Counted from the first letter of the stretch, positions 1 through 7,825 are shown. The stretch: DNA of 20,005 bases from JAYGED01 sp046582565 (GCA_046582565.1 JAYGED010000266.1:1-20005), one strand, 5' to 3'. Program-made: numbers and translations. The notes: a model not told the origin generated them from the sequence alone.

Positions 1-78
1 TTTCAGCGCCTTGGCCAGGGGCAGCGCCACCCCCAAGGGGAGGAAGCAGGTAATCAGCTTGCGATCTTCAATTGTCAT
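1..78 (-). CDS. 5' end of a gene following the P-II-like gene, possibly a second P-II-like protein (partial)
   Basis: An open frame starts at the ATG at 78 and runs off the left edge of the window, so only 26 codons are visible (MTIEDRKLITCFLPLGVALP then LAKALK). Its start overlaps the last codons of the P-II-like gene upstream by 11 bases, which indicates translational coupling in one operon. The beginning resembles the first beta strand and helix of P-II-like proteins, which often start with a lysine-leucine-isoleucine strand followed by a lysine-rich helix, but 26 residues cannot settle it. Being coupled to a P-II-like gene and a DUF1538 gene fits a paired P-II sensor. That identity is an inference. 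Confidence 0.45.
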   Translation of the reverse strand, partial: MTIEDRKLITCFLPLGVALPLAKALK

Positions 79-466
79 CGCGATTTTCGGCTGAGCTTGC
101 GGTGGTACGCTTGGCCAGTTTTTCGACGATATCGTGGGGCACGTAGGTCGCCGCCTTTTCAAGCGGTGTGACATAAATCATGCCCATCCCCGGCGTGGCG
201 AGCTTGCCGGCCGAATACATGCGTTCGAATACGCGGTCGACCTGGTCGGTCGAGACAATGATGGTGACGATTTCTTTCTCGGCTTCGATGGCGAGGCCGA
301 GGATGCCCAGCCGTTCCCGCACGCCGCCGCCCCGCGCGTAATAGACCGTGGCGCCCTGGGCGCCGGCTTCCTGGGACGCCTTGACAACCACGTCGGCCAA
401 GCCCTTTTGCACGATGCAGGTGATCTGTGCGACATCTGTGAGGACGATGATTTCGCCGTTGCTCAT
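68..466 (-). CDS. P-II family (GlnB-like) signalling protein
   Basis: This 132-residue protein has the size and strand-helix pattern of the P-II superfamily: an opening strand (residues 13-19), a helix, then the turn GATVYYARGGG near 38-48, a strand rich in isoleucine (EIVTIIVST near 65-73), a second helix and the glycine-rich GMGMIYVTPLE ending. P-II proteins are cytoplasmic trimers that bind adenine nucleotides or small metabolites and control transporters or enzymes by contact. The stretch where GlnB has its long T-loop is short and lacks the GlnB uridylylation tyrosine context, so this is not a classical nitrogen P-II. The gene overlaps the end of the DUF1538 gene by 4 bases (ATGA), so the two are made together and the P-II-like protein probably regulates that membrane protein. 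The ligand is unknown. Confidence 0.8.
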   Translation of the reverse strand: MSNGEIIVLTDVAQITCIVQKGLADVVVKASQEAGAQGATVYYARGGGVRERLGILGLAIEAEKEIVTIIVSTDQVDRVFERMYSAGKLATPGMGMIYVTPLEKAATYVPHDIVEKLAKRTTASSAENRDDN

Positions 467-2232
467 GATGGTGAACCTTCCGTGTCATCCATGCGTTGCT
501 CCGCTGCCTTATGCCGCCGGCGAATATTGCACTGCACCCAGAGGCCGACCGAGAGCACTGAAATGACCGGCCCGATAGACGCCATGGCGAGGATGCCGAA
601 CCCTTCGATGGCGCCGAGCGCCTTGCCCACGCCGAGACCCATGGCGAGCACCAGGGGCACGGTGACCGGACCGGTGGTGACACCGGCGCTGTCCCAGGCG
701 ACATTGACGAATTCTTCCGTCGACATGACGGTCAGCGCAATTGCGACCGCATAGCCGGGGATCAGCAAATAGCCGATGGGGATACCGAAGATGATTTTCA
801 TAATGCCCGTGGCAATGCCGCAGGCGACGCCGAAAGACACCGCATACATCAGCACCGATTTGCGGAAGGCGCCGTTGGTCAGGTTCTGCACCGTAAGACC
901 AAGGGCGTTGAGCGCCGGCTCGGCAAGGGTGGCACCCAAACCAAGCAACCAGGCGAAGGCAATAGCGATGAACAATCCGAAGCCGAAAGTGTAGAGCGGT
1001 GAATCCTCGACGAAATGAATTTCGGCAAAAGCGGCCGGCACCAACCCGCCTGATTGGCCGCCGAGTTTCGCTAAGCCATAGGTCAGGCCGAGATTGAAGA
1101 TGACCATGCCGGCGACCGCCAGGCCGATGCCGTAGGCAATCTCGCCGGGCTTGACGATGCGCTCGCGCAACACGAAGAACATGACCGCCAACAGGAACAG
1201 CACGAGAGGAATGATCGCGCGGATACCAAGGATGATTTCGACAAACGGCGTGTGATAGGACCAGTGCTCGACGACGCCGCTGCCGGCGAGGGCCGCGGCC
1301 GCGATGATCGCCTCGGGCGTCGTCGTGTTGGCGACATAAAGCGCCAACAATTGCACACCGAGAACCGGAAACAGCGAAGCCAGGGTGACAATGCCAAATC
1401 CCGACAGGGACGAATCGCCCTTGCCGGCCGCCGAAGCGATGCCGATGCCGAGCGACAAGACCAGGGGCACGGTCACCGGCCCGGTGGTGACGGCGCCTGA
1501 GTCCCATGCCAGTCCGAGTATCTTGGAAAGCTCCGGATCGGACATGATGTAGGTGGTCAGACCGATGGTGGGGATCAACGTCAAATAGATGAACGGCTTC
1601 AGGCTCCAGCCATGGATGAAGCGTAGCGTGCCGAGCACGGCGGCGAGCCCGACGCCGACGCCGACCACCAGGACCAGTACGCCGGACCATTCATTGAGCA
1701 GCGTATAGACATAGGGTGCGCGCTCGACGTCGATAATCGAGCCGGCGGTCTTAAGGGCGCCGATTGCCGGCTCGGCGAAGGTGACGCCGATGCCCAGCAG
1801 GAACGCTATCAACAGCACAATGGGAAGCGGCGATTTTTTCGGCAGGATGTTGCCGATGGTTTCGCCGAACGGCATGAGCCCCACCTTCAAGCCCTCGATG
1901 AACAGCATCAGGCCGACCATCACCGCAAACAGGCCGAAGGTAATGGTCCAGGAATCAGTTACATATTGCCGGAGGATCAATATCTGGAAGAGGACGAGAT
2001 AGATGGCCAGAGGCACCACCGCCTTAGCCTGCTCCATGAAGCGTACATTGGCGTAAGGTGCGATGACCCGGTAGATGTCGAGCGGACGAAGCTTGAGCTT
2101 GGGCGGCTGATAAGGAATATCGGCGCCCTGGTCATCGGTCTCGATCTTGGGCGCTAGCTCGTTGTAGCTGATGACCCATTGATGGATAGAAATTTCGCGG
2201 GAGAATGCGGCGAAGCGGATTTCTTCTGGCAT
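463..2232 (-). CDS. DUF1538 family integral membrane protein with two repeats (putative transporter)
   Basis: The 589-residue product has a polar N-terminal stretch of about 70 residues followed by many hydrophobic segments. It contains two copies of one unit. Each copy has an AEPA motif (TFAEPAIGAL at 151-160, TLAEPALNAL at 435-444) followed about 75-90 residues later by a nearly identical block (AWDSGAVTTGPVTVPLVL at 242-259, AWDSAGVTTGPVTVPLVL at 512-529). This fits the DUF1538 family, which I know only as membrane proteins without an assigned substrate. The internal duplication and the polar, glycine-rich repeated block suggest an inverted-repeat or tandem-repeat transporter with a central pathway, but that is an inference. 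The gene is first in a minus-strand operon with a P-II-like gene that starts inside its stop codon. The 151-base gap upstream probably holds its promoter. Confidence 0.85.
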   Translation of the reverse strand: MPEEIRFAAFSREISIHQWVISYNELAPKIETDDQGADIPYQPPKLKLRPLDIYRVIAPYANVRFMEQAKAVVPLAIYLVLFQILILRQYVTDSWTITFGLFAVMVGLMLFIEGLKVGLMPFGETIGNILPKKSPLPIVLLIAFLLGIGVTFAEPAIGALKTAGSIIDVERAPYVYTLLNEWSGVLVLVVGVGVGLAAVLGTLRFIHGWSLKPFIYLTLIPTIGLTTYIMSDPELSKILGLAWDSGAVTTGPVTVPLVLSLGIGIASAAGKGDSSLSGFGIVTLASLFPVLGVQLLALYVANTTTPEAIIAAAALAGSGVVEHWSYHTPFVEIILGIRAIIPLVLFLLAVMFFVLRERIVKPGEIAYGIGLAVAGMVIFNLGLTYGLAKLGGQSGGLVPAAFAEIHFVEDSPLYTFGFGLFIAIAFAWLLGLGATLAEPALNALGLTVQNLTNGAFRKSVLMYAVSFGVACGIATGIMKIIFGIPIGYLLIPGYAVAIALTVMSTEEFVNVAWDSAGVTTGPVTVPLVLAMGLGVGKALGAIEGFGILAMASIGPVISVLSVGLWVQCNIRRRHKAAEQRMDDTEGSPS

Positions 2233-2383
2233 TGGTCCCCCATCCCCTAGTCCCGTTTATCCCGAATTATTGAAAGCGTATTTCGAATCAGCCGCCAAGG
2301 GAACTAGATTTCCTCGAATAACGGGAGAGTCCGAATGCAAAGCCGTCACAATCATCGACCGTACCGAGGTTGAAAAACCCACA
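2233..2383. other. Intergenic region between the DUF1538 gene and the glutamine amidotransferase gene
   Basis: This 151-base gap is more AT-rich than its surroundings. It should hold the promoter for the DUF1538/P-II operon and the transcript end of the amidotransferase operon. Upstream of the DUF1538 ATG there is only a weak purine-rich stretch (GGGG) as ribosome binding site. I found no convincing -35/-10 pair and no strong terminator; a 4-bp stem around GGTT/AACC near 2369-2380 is too weak to call. Confidence 0.4.
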
Positions 2384-3097
2384 CTAGGCCGGTTTGCCGA
2401 GCCAGATATCGATGAAATTGTCGAGCCAGCGGTGCATGGCGGCGCTGTGCTCTGCGTGTCCGTCGAGATGCTGATCGGGCTGTTTGGCTCCGGGCTCGAC
2501 CAGCATATGGTCGGCATACTCCAGCCAGAGGCGCATGATCGGCTCCTGCATTTCCGGATGAAACTGCACGCCGTAGGCTGAGGAGCCGTATTTGAAAGCC
2601 TGATTGTGGAAAATTTCGCCCTCGACCAGAAGCTCGGCCCCCGCCGGCAGGTCGAAGCCTTCCTTGTGCCAGTGATAGACATGCATGGGATTTTTGTTGA
2701 AGAGCCCGTTTGCCTGAGGCGTCGGTGTGATGGGGTAGTAGCCGATTTCCATCATGCCTTTCGGATGGAGCCAAACCTCGGCGCCAAGACAGCGCGCCAG
2801 CATCTGTGCGCCGAGGCAGATGCCGAAGAAGGGCGTGCCCGCCTCAAGCAGCGACGGTATCCAGTCGAGTTCCGCCTTGATCGCCGGTAAATGAACATCA
2901 TTGGCGCTCATCGGGCCGCCGAAAATGACCACCCCGGCAATGCTCTCCGTGCTTTCGGGCAGGCGGTCGCCGGAATCCAGGCAGCAGCGCTCCGTCGGCC
3001 AGCCTTTGGCCTTCAGCGCGGCTTCGACCTGGCCCGGATCAGAGGCATCCCGGTGAACCACCAGGAGTACCGGTCGCCTGCCTTGCATCTCGCTCAT
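2384..3097 (-). CDS. Class I glutamine amidotransferase (GuaA N-terminal-like)
   Basis: This 237-residue, single-domain protein has the class I amidotransferase triad: the nucleophile elbow FFGICLGAQML with Cys94, and the GVQFHPEM motif with His180 and Glu182. An oxyanion-type VVIFGGPMSAND segment lies at 57-68. Such stand-alone domains resemble the glutaminase half of GMP synthase and are often labelled GMP synthase-like, but no synthetase domain is present, so the acceptor is unknown. Some relatives hydrolyse gamma-glutamyl compounds instead of supplying ammonia. The gene overlaps the DUF1989 gene by ATGA, so the two proteins are co-translated and probably act in one nitrogen-related step. 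The start at 3097 is fixed by that overlap. Confidence 0.85.
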   Translation of the reverse strand: MSEMQGRRPVLLVVHRDASDPGQVEAALKAKGWPTERCCLDSGDRLPESTESIAGVVIFGGPMSANDVHLPAIKAELDWIPSLLEAGTPFFGICLGAQMLARCLGAEVWLHPKGMMEIGYYPITPTPQANGLFNKNPMHVYHWHKEGFDLPAGAELLVEGEIFHNQAFKYGSSAYGVQFHPEMQEPIMRLWLEYADHMLVEPGAKQPDQHLDGHAEHSAAMHRWLDNFIDIWLGKPA

Positions 3098-3696
3098 TCG
3101 GCGCCCAGCACCGCGTATTCGACATCACGCGGCGTGGCGTCGGCGCCGTTGACCGGATAGATGTCGTGGGGACAGGCCGACAGCGCCACGATGCAGTCGA
3201 TCTCGGCGCGAAGCACCACATAATCGCCCGGCTGGCTGAGCGGCGGCACGATCTCAAGCCGGCCCGTCGGCCCCACGGGAATGTTCATGAAGAGATTCAG
3301 AGGCGGCGGCGCTTCTGGCGGATCGATGCCGAGCGCCGTGAGCCCGTTCGCCATGTTGTCGGCGCAGCTCGCATGGCCGGGATAGCCGAGTTCCTCGTAG
3401 CGCGCGCTGTCGCAGCAGGGGATCAGCGTGTCGTGGACACCGGGCGAGCTGTCTTCCAGAAGGGTCAGGATCGGCCGTCGCTTGGTGGTCACCAGGCTGT
3501 CGCCGGTCTCGGGCGTCAGCTTGCGGCAGGCGTTGCGCGTATGGGGCATCGACATGAACTCGCCAAGATCGTCGACGTTAAACGCCCAGCAGTCGACCAC
3601 CTGGGTGCCGTGGGTGTTGACTATCTTGAGGCGTTCGCCCTGGGACAAGTGGACTGCGACGCCGGTGCTGGCCGGGAGGGTGGTGAAGTCGGACAT
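3094..3696 (-). CDS. Urea carboxylase-associated family protein (DUF1989)
   Basis: The 200-residue product matches the DUF1989 family in length and pattern. It has an early HGTQVVDCWAFN block (29-40), SMPHTR (49-54), a histidine/cysteine-rich centre (HDTLIPCCDSARY, with His88, Cys94 and Cys95, and Cys111), NLFMN at 134-138 and a final CPHDIYPVNG (175-184). The conserved His and Cys residues could bind metal. The family is known from urea-carboxylase operons, where paired members accompany the enzyme, but its reaction is not firmly established to my knowledge. No urea carboxylase or allophanate hydrolase is visible here. The gene is coupled to a glutamine amidotransferase, which suggests processing of an amide or amidine compound. 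There is no Shine-Dalgarno before the ATG; a promoter ends 7 bases upstream. Confidence 0.82.
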   Translation of the reverse strand: MSDFTTLPASTGVAVHLSQGERLKIVNTHGTQVVDCWAFNVDDLGEFMSMPHTRNACRKLTPETGDSLVTTKRRPILTLLEDSSPGVHDTLIPCCDSARYEELGYPGHASCADNMANGLTALGIDPPEAPPPLNLFMNIPVGPTGRLEIVPPLSQPGDYVVLRAEIDCIVALSACPHDIYPVNGADATPRDVEYAVLGAE

Positions 3697-3703
3697 GCGC
3701 GCC

Positions 3704-3733
3704 AGTATAGGGGGGGTGTCGCGGACGGGGCAA
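3704..3733 (-). promoter_or_regulatory. Predicted sigma-70 promoter for the DUF1989/amidotransferase pair
   Basis: On the minus strand TTGCCC (3733-3728) and TATACT (3709-3704) are separated by 18 bases. They match 4 of 6 and 5 of 6 positions of the -35 and -10 consensus. Only 7 bases separate the -10 box from the ATG of the DUF1989 gene, so transcription should begin at or next to the start codon. That fits the absence of a ribosome binding site and suggests a leaderless mRNA. Confidence 0.42.
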
Positions 3734-3744
3734 GTGGCGCAGGG

Positions 3745-4974
3745 CTACATGGGGCTTGCGGTTGCCTCGGTGCCGAGCAGGGTGCAGCGAAAGCCGACGG
3801 CCGTGAGCTTTTCGATAATCTCATCTACATGCTCTGCGCCCCGGGTCTCGATCACCACGTCGAGTTCCGCGTGCTTGGCTGGCAGGCCGGAGAAGGCGCG
3901 CTGGTGATAGACCTCGATGATATTGGCGTCGGCTTCGCCAATAATTGTGGCGATCGTCGCCAGGGTGCCCGGTATGTCGCTGATCTCGATGCGCATACGC
4001 ACGATGCGCCCGTCGCGCACCAGGCCGCGCAGGATGACCGAGGACAGCAATCGCAGGTCTATGTTGCCACCCGATACGATGAGCCCGATCTTGCGGCCCA
4101 CGAAGCGGTCACGATGGTGGAGCAGAGCCGCCAAGGTCGCGGCGCCGGCGCCCTCGACGACGGCCTTCTCGATGGAAAGCATGAGCTGCACGGCGTATTC
4201 GAGGGCCGGCTCATCGACTGCCAGCACGTCGCTGACCAGTTTTTCGACCACCGGTCGGGTCATTGTGCCGACGGTTTTCACGGCGATGCCCTCGGCGATG
4301 GTGCGCCCGCCCGATGTGGGTGGCTGGTTGCTGAGCGCTTGTTGCATGGAAGGGTAGAGAGCGGCCTCAACGCCGATGATTTCGATATCGGGATTGATCG
4401 CCTTGGCGGCGATGGCGTTGCCGGCGATCAGGCCGCCGCCGCCGATGGGCACGAGCAACAGATCGATGTCGGGAAAGGCTTCGAGCATTTCCAGCGCTAC
4501 GGTTCCCTGGCCGGCTATCACCTTTTCATCGTCATAGGGATGAACGAAGACCAGACCTTCTTCTTCGGCCATGGCGCGGGCGCGCACCGCCGCCTCGTCG
4601 ATGGTCTCGCCCTCGATCACCACGCGCGCGCCGAAACGTTTTGTGTTCTCCGCCTTCACCTGGGGGGTGCCCTGGGGCATGACGATAGTCGCCGCGATGC
4701 CGAGACGCTGGCAATGATAAGCGACGGCCTGGGCGTGGTTGCCCGCCGACATGGCGATCACCCCGGCCTGTTTTTCCTCATCGTTAAGCGACGCCAGCTT
4801 AACCAGGGCGCCGCGATCCTTGAACGAGCCTGTATATTGCAGGTTCTCGAACTTGAGAATCACCTGGGCGCCGGTAATCTCGGACAGGGTTCGTGAATGG
4901 GTGGTCGGCGTCTTGATGACCGCGCCCTCTATGAGCGCTGCCGCGGCCCGGATATCTTCGATTGTCACCGTCAT
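3745..4974 (-). CDS. Threonine ammonia-lyase with C-terminal ACT domain
   Basis: This is a fold-type II PLP enzyme of 409 residues that deaminates L-threonine (often also L-serine) to 2-oxobutyrate and ammonia. Lys52 in NLQYTGSFKDRGA is the expected PLP lysine. The phosphate-binding loop GGGGLIAG is at 178-185 and the SGGNID motif at 301-306. An ACT-type segment (about 326-400, beginning with RMRIEISDIPGTLA) follows the catalytic domain. This single-ACT, roughly 400-residue architecture is that of the catabolic-like ammonia-lyases and not of the longer two-ACT biosynthetic IlvA. A strong Shine-Dalgarno (GGGGGGAGG) precedes the ATG at 4974. The gene follows the glutathione transferase gene by 33 bases. 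Threonine dehydratase is firm; the choice between ilvA and tdcB naming is not. Confidence 0.9.
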   Translation of the reverse strand: MTVTIEDIRAAAALIEGAVIKTPTTHSRTLSEITGAQVILKFENLQYTGSFKDRGALVKLASLNDEEKQAGVIAMSAGNHAQAVAYHCQRLGIAATIVMPQGTPQVKAENTKRFGARVVIEGETIDEAAVRARAMAEEEGLVFVHPYDDEKVIAGQGTVALEMLEAFPDIDLLLVPIGGGGLIAGNAIAAKAINPDIEIIGVEAALYPSMQQALSNQPPTSGGRTIAEGIAVKTVGTMTRPVVEKLVSDVLAVDEPALEYAVQLMLSIEKAVVEGAGAATLAALLHHRDRFVGRKIGLIVSGGNIDLRLLSSVILRGLVRDGRIVRMRIEISDIPGTLATIATIIGEADANIIEVYHQRAFSGLPAKHAELDVVIETRGAEHVDEIIEKLTAVGFRCTLLGTEATASPM

Positions 4975-5007
4975 GATGAAACCTCCCCCCTGAAGCCTTT
5001 GGTCCGC

Positions 5008-5637
5008 TCAGGCCGAAGCGCTGGGACGCGCAGAAACCCTTTCATGCCAGGCCTTGAGAGCAGTCAAATCGTCGCTCGGCGTCTTCTTCACCACGGCGGC
5101 GAAATCGACGCTGACCAGGGCCAGGATGTCGGCAACGGAGAAGTCTTCGCCGGCGACGTGGCTGCTCTCGGCCAGCCGAGCATCGAGCATTTCGAAGAAA
5201 TCCCCAATCCGGCTCATGCCGCGCTCGGCGAGCTCAGGGATTTGCGCATAGGGCTTGGGACTCGGCACTGCATGGTTCTTGAAACGCTCGGCGGTGTTGC
5301 GCAGGGCGTCGGCAATCGCTGAAAGCCCATGGAATTCAATCCAGCGGTGCCACATTTCGATCTGGCCTTGTTCCAGCGCATCGGTGCCCATGAGCGGCGG
5401 GTCCGGCTTCAAGGCTTCGAAATAGCGGCAGATGGCAACGCTTTCGCTGATGCAGGTCCCGTCATCCAGGACCAGGGCCGGCACCGTACAGTAGGGATTG
5501 AGCGCGCGGAACGCATCGCCGAATTGTTCACCGGCGCGGATATCAACCTGTACCGTCTCGAGGTCGATGCCTTTTTCGGCGGCGAAGATGCGAACCCGGC
5601 GCGGGTTGGGCGCGGGCGCGAATTCATAGAGCTTCAT
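5008..5637 (-). CDS. Glutathione S-transferase family protein
   Basis: The product (209 residues from the chosen start) begins with a thioredoxin-like domain: MKLYEFAPAPNPRRVRIFAA, then the cis-proline motif TVPALVLDD and the glutathione-contacting ISESVAI. An all-helical C-terminal domain with FSVADILALVSVDFA follows, the usual N-capping region of GST folds. It most likely conjugates or reduces small electrophiles with glutathione in the cytoplasm; the substrate cannot be read from sequence. A longer frame reaches 5700, but ATG 5637 is preferred because GGAG lies 6 bases upstream and the homologous MKLYEF beginning starts there. The ribosome binding site may be masked by a hairpin. The threonine ammonia-lyase gene follows closely. 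Confidence 0.88.
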   Translation of the reverse strand: MKLYEFAPAPNPRRVRIFAAEKGIDLETVQVDIRAGEQFGDAFRALNPYCTVPALVLDDGTCISESVAICRYFEALKPDPPLMGTDALEQGQIEMWHRWIEFHGLSAIADALRNTAERFKNHAVPSPKPYAQIPELAERGMSRIGDFFEMLDARLAESSHVAGEDFSVADILALVSVDFAAVVKKTPSDDLTALKAWHERVSARPSASA

Positions 5638-5641
5638 GTGA

Positions 5642-5668
5642 TCTCCGTAATCTAAATAAAATCGGAGA
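5642..5668 (-). promoter_or_regulatory. Hairpin that could cover the ribosome binding site of the glutathione transferase gene
   Basis: TCTCCG (5642-5647) and CGGAGA (5663-5668) are exact inverted repeats separated by 15 AT-rich bases. In the transcript the right-hand half contains the GGAG ribosome binding site, 6 bases before the AUG, so folding would hide it. The stem is only 6-7 pairs, so this may be chance. Confidence 0.3.
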
Positions 5669-5735
5669 CGAACTCTATGACAGCCCGCGACCCAACACAA
5701 TCGCGCCTTGTTCTACGGCCGATCGCCGCGCGACG

Positions 5736-6587
5736 TTAGGGCCGCTCGCCGCAAGCGAGGCGGGCGTTCACGTCGGCGACCACATCGATCAGCTCAGAGG
5801 GCTCGTCAATGACGTAATGGGGGCCGCCGGAGCGCAGGATCTGGCGCGACTTCTCAACCCGGCGTTCGAAGTCGGCCAGGTCCATGGCGTCGGCTTCTTC
5901 CAGGCTGTTGATGTCCATGTAGTTGGAATAGCGCGCGATGCCAACACCCCAGCAACCGGCCTCCAGGGCCTCGCCGATACCGGACAGGGTGTCATCGACC
6001 TTGATCACCGACTGGATGGGATGGACGTCGAGCATGTCGAGATTGCGATAGACCATGAAGGGCTTGGGCCTGGCGCCGTTGAAAACTTCATCGCCGGCTA
6101 CCGAAGCATCCGGGACATAGCCCTGGGTCTTGGCGTCGGCTTCGAGGATATCGACCATGCTGCGCACGAAACCGGTGGTGCTGCCGATCTTGATGCCCTG
6201 CTTTTGAATCGCCTGGGACATCTCGGCGACGCCGGGCAGCAGGGTGGTGTATTTGCGCAGGCAAGCGAGCTACATGGGCACGAAGTCCTCGAACATGGCG
6301 TCCACATTGCTCTGGTCGGGCGCCTTGCCGTGGATCGCCGCCCAACGGTCCCTGATCTCGGGCTCTTCGGTCAGCATCTTGATATGCAGATCCTTACGCA
6401 GGCCCATGGGGCCGCGCGCCTCGGTCATGGAGATTTCGACGCCGTGCTTCTTGAACACATCGACGAAAACCACCGCCGGGGCCAGCACATAGGCGTCCGC
6501 CGTAGTGCCGCTCCAGTCGAGTATGAGGGCCTGAACCTTGCCGCGATAGGCGCGGCTGTAGACGTAATCTTGGGGATTGGAACTCAT
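5736..6587 (-). pseudogene. phnX: Phosphonoacetaldehyde hydrolase gene split by an in-frame amber stop
   Basis: PhnX is a HAD-superfamily enzyme that splits phosphonoacetaldehyde into acetaldehyde and phosphate, the second step of 2-aminoethylphosphonate use. Codons 1-105 give the HAD nucleophile motif LDWSGTTADAY and the cap segment ARGPMGLRKDLHI, whose lysine corresponds to the Schiff-base lysine. Codon 106 is TAG (6270-6272). The same frame then continues with LACLRKYTTLLPG, GIKIGSTTGFVRSM, the KPFMVYRN region and VIKVDDTLSGIGEAL (HAD motifs II-IV), ending at TAA 5736. Read through, it is a complete family-length protein of about 283 residues. Homologues carry an ordinary residue at the stop position, and a single CAG to TAG change would explain it. 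It follows phnW by 37 bases. It is either a nonsense mutation or a base-call error; no other damage is visible. Confidence 0.85.
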
Positions 6588-6624
6588 GGATATTCTCCGT
6601 TGGTATGCAGTGAGGGGAAACTGT

Positions 6625-7755
6625 TTAGGCGGCTTTTGCAGGGGCGCGGTTGACCACGCCCATCTCGTCGAGAGCCTGGCTGACGGCGGCCAGAGCGCTC
6701 TTGATATCGTCTTGGTCGATATGGCCGATACAGCCGATGCGGAAACTATCGGCAACGGTCAGCTTGCCGGGGTAGATGGCGTAGCCGCTAACGCGCAAGA
6801 GATCGTAAAAGCGGTTGAATTCGAACTTCGGATCGGCCGGTGTATGAAAGGTGACGATGATCGGCGCCTGCAGTTCGTCAGGCAGCAGGGTCTCGAAGCC
6901 GAGTTCGCGCATGCCGTCGACCAGCACCCGCCGATTGGCCTCGTAGCGCGCCCCGCGCCCGGCGACGCCGCCCTCGTCCGCATGTTCAGTCAGCGCCTGA
7001 TCGAAGGCGGCGAGAACATGGGTCGGCGGCGTGAAGCGCCACTGGCCATTGCCTTCCATGGCCTTCCATTGATCATGCAGATCGAGGCTGAGAGCGTGGG
7101 CGTTGCCCGCCGCCGCCGCGATAACCTCGCGGCGGATAATGGCGTAACCCATGCCGGGCACCCCTTCGATGCATTTGTTGGAAGATGCCATCAGCGCGTC
7201 GAAACGCACCTCGCGGGCATCCAGGGGGATGGCGCCAAAGGCGCTCATGGCGTCGATCAGAAGGGAGCGACCGTGGCGCTCAACAACCTCGGCGAGGGCG
7301 GCAACCGGGTTGAGAATGCCCGTGGTGGTCTCGCAGTGGATCACCGACACATGGCTGATTGAGGGATCGGCGGCAAGGGTCGCATCGAGGGCGAGCGGGT
7401 CGTTGGGCACGTCCTCAGGCGACTCGATGATCTCGCAGGCGCGTCCCATGATGCGGCAAATCTTGGCGATGCGATGGCCGTAGGCGCCATTCACCATGAC
7501 CAGCATCTTGCCGTCACGGGGCAACAGGCTGCCGACGGTGGCCTCGACGGCAAATGTGCCGCTGCCCTGGACCGGTACGCAGACATGGCTTTCCTGGGCG
7601 CCGGCCAAGGCAACCAGGCGCTCGAGGATGCGCGCATTCAGGGCGATGAACTCGGTGTCGCGCGAACCCCAATCGCGCTGCATGGCGGCCTTGGTGGTGG
7701 AGGATGTGGTCAGCGGGCCGGGGGTGAGGAGGAGCGGCTCATCTAGGTTTTCCAT
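6625..7755 (-). CDS. phnW: 2-aminoethylphosphonate--pyruvate transaminase
   Basis: PhnW is a PLP aminotransferase (class V fold) that converts 2-aminoethylphosphonate and pyruvate to phosphonoacetaldehyde and alanine. The 376-residue protein has the typical start EPLLLTPGPLTTS (6-18) with the phosphonate-binding region RDWGSRDTEF after it. It also has the PVQGSGTFAVEA turn, Asp168 in LLIDAMSAFG as the pyridine-nitrogen partner, and Lys194 in SSNKCIEGVPGMGYAI as the PLP lysine. Length agrees with the family. The phnX gene follows by 37 bases, giving the standard phnWX order. A LysR gene is transcribed away from it across a 105-base spacer, the usual arrangement of a substrate-responsive regulator. 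No good Shine-Dalgarno precedes the ATG. No phosphonate transporter is visible in the window. Confidence 0.95.
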   Translation of the reverse strand: MENLDEPLLLTPGPLTTSSTTKAAMQRDWGSRDTEFIALNARILERLVALAGAQESHVCVPVQGSGTFAVEATVGSLLPRDGKMLVMVNGAYGHRIAKICRIMGRACEIIESPEDVPNDPLALDATLAADPSISHVSVIHCETTTGILNPVAALAEVVERHGRSLLIDAMSAFGAIPLDAREVRFDALMASSNKCIEGVPGMGYAIIRREVIAAAAGNAHALSLDLHDQWKAMEGNGQWRFTPPTHVLAAFDQALTEHADEGGVAGRGARYEANRRVLVDGMRELGFETLLPDELQAPIIVTFHTPADPKFEFNRFYDLLRVSGYAIYPGKLTVADSFRIGCIGHIDQDDIKSALAAVSQALDEMGVVNRAPAKAA

Positions 7756-7825
7756 GGCGGGGAGGCTCGGCTGTGGGGAGGGGTAAATTCAGGGGTTGTA
7801 TGATGCAGCCCGCGCTATAAATCAA

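Noticed and set aside
2369..2380. Short GGTT/AACC stem after the amidotransferase gene as a terminator
   Set aside because: Four base pairs are too few and could occur by chance.
3166..4896. A 576-codon open frame on the plus strand
   Set aside because: It lies antisense to the threonine ammonia-lyase and DUF1989 genes, both of which have clear catalytic or family motifs. Its product is low-complexity and rich in His, Gly, Asp and Arg, typical of a shadow frame in GC-rich DNA.
6270..6272. TAG in phnX as a pyrrolysine codon
   Set aside because: PhnX is not known to use pyrrolysine, no Pyl gene is visible and the site is outside the catalytic motifs. A point mutation or base-call error is simpler.
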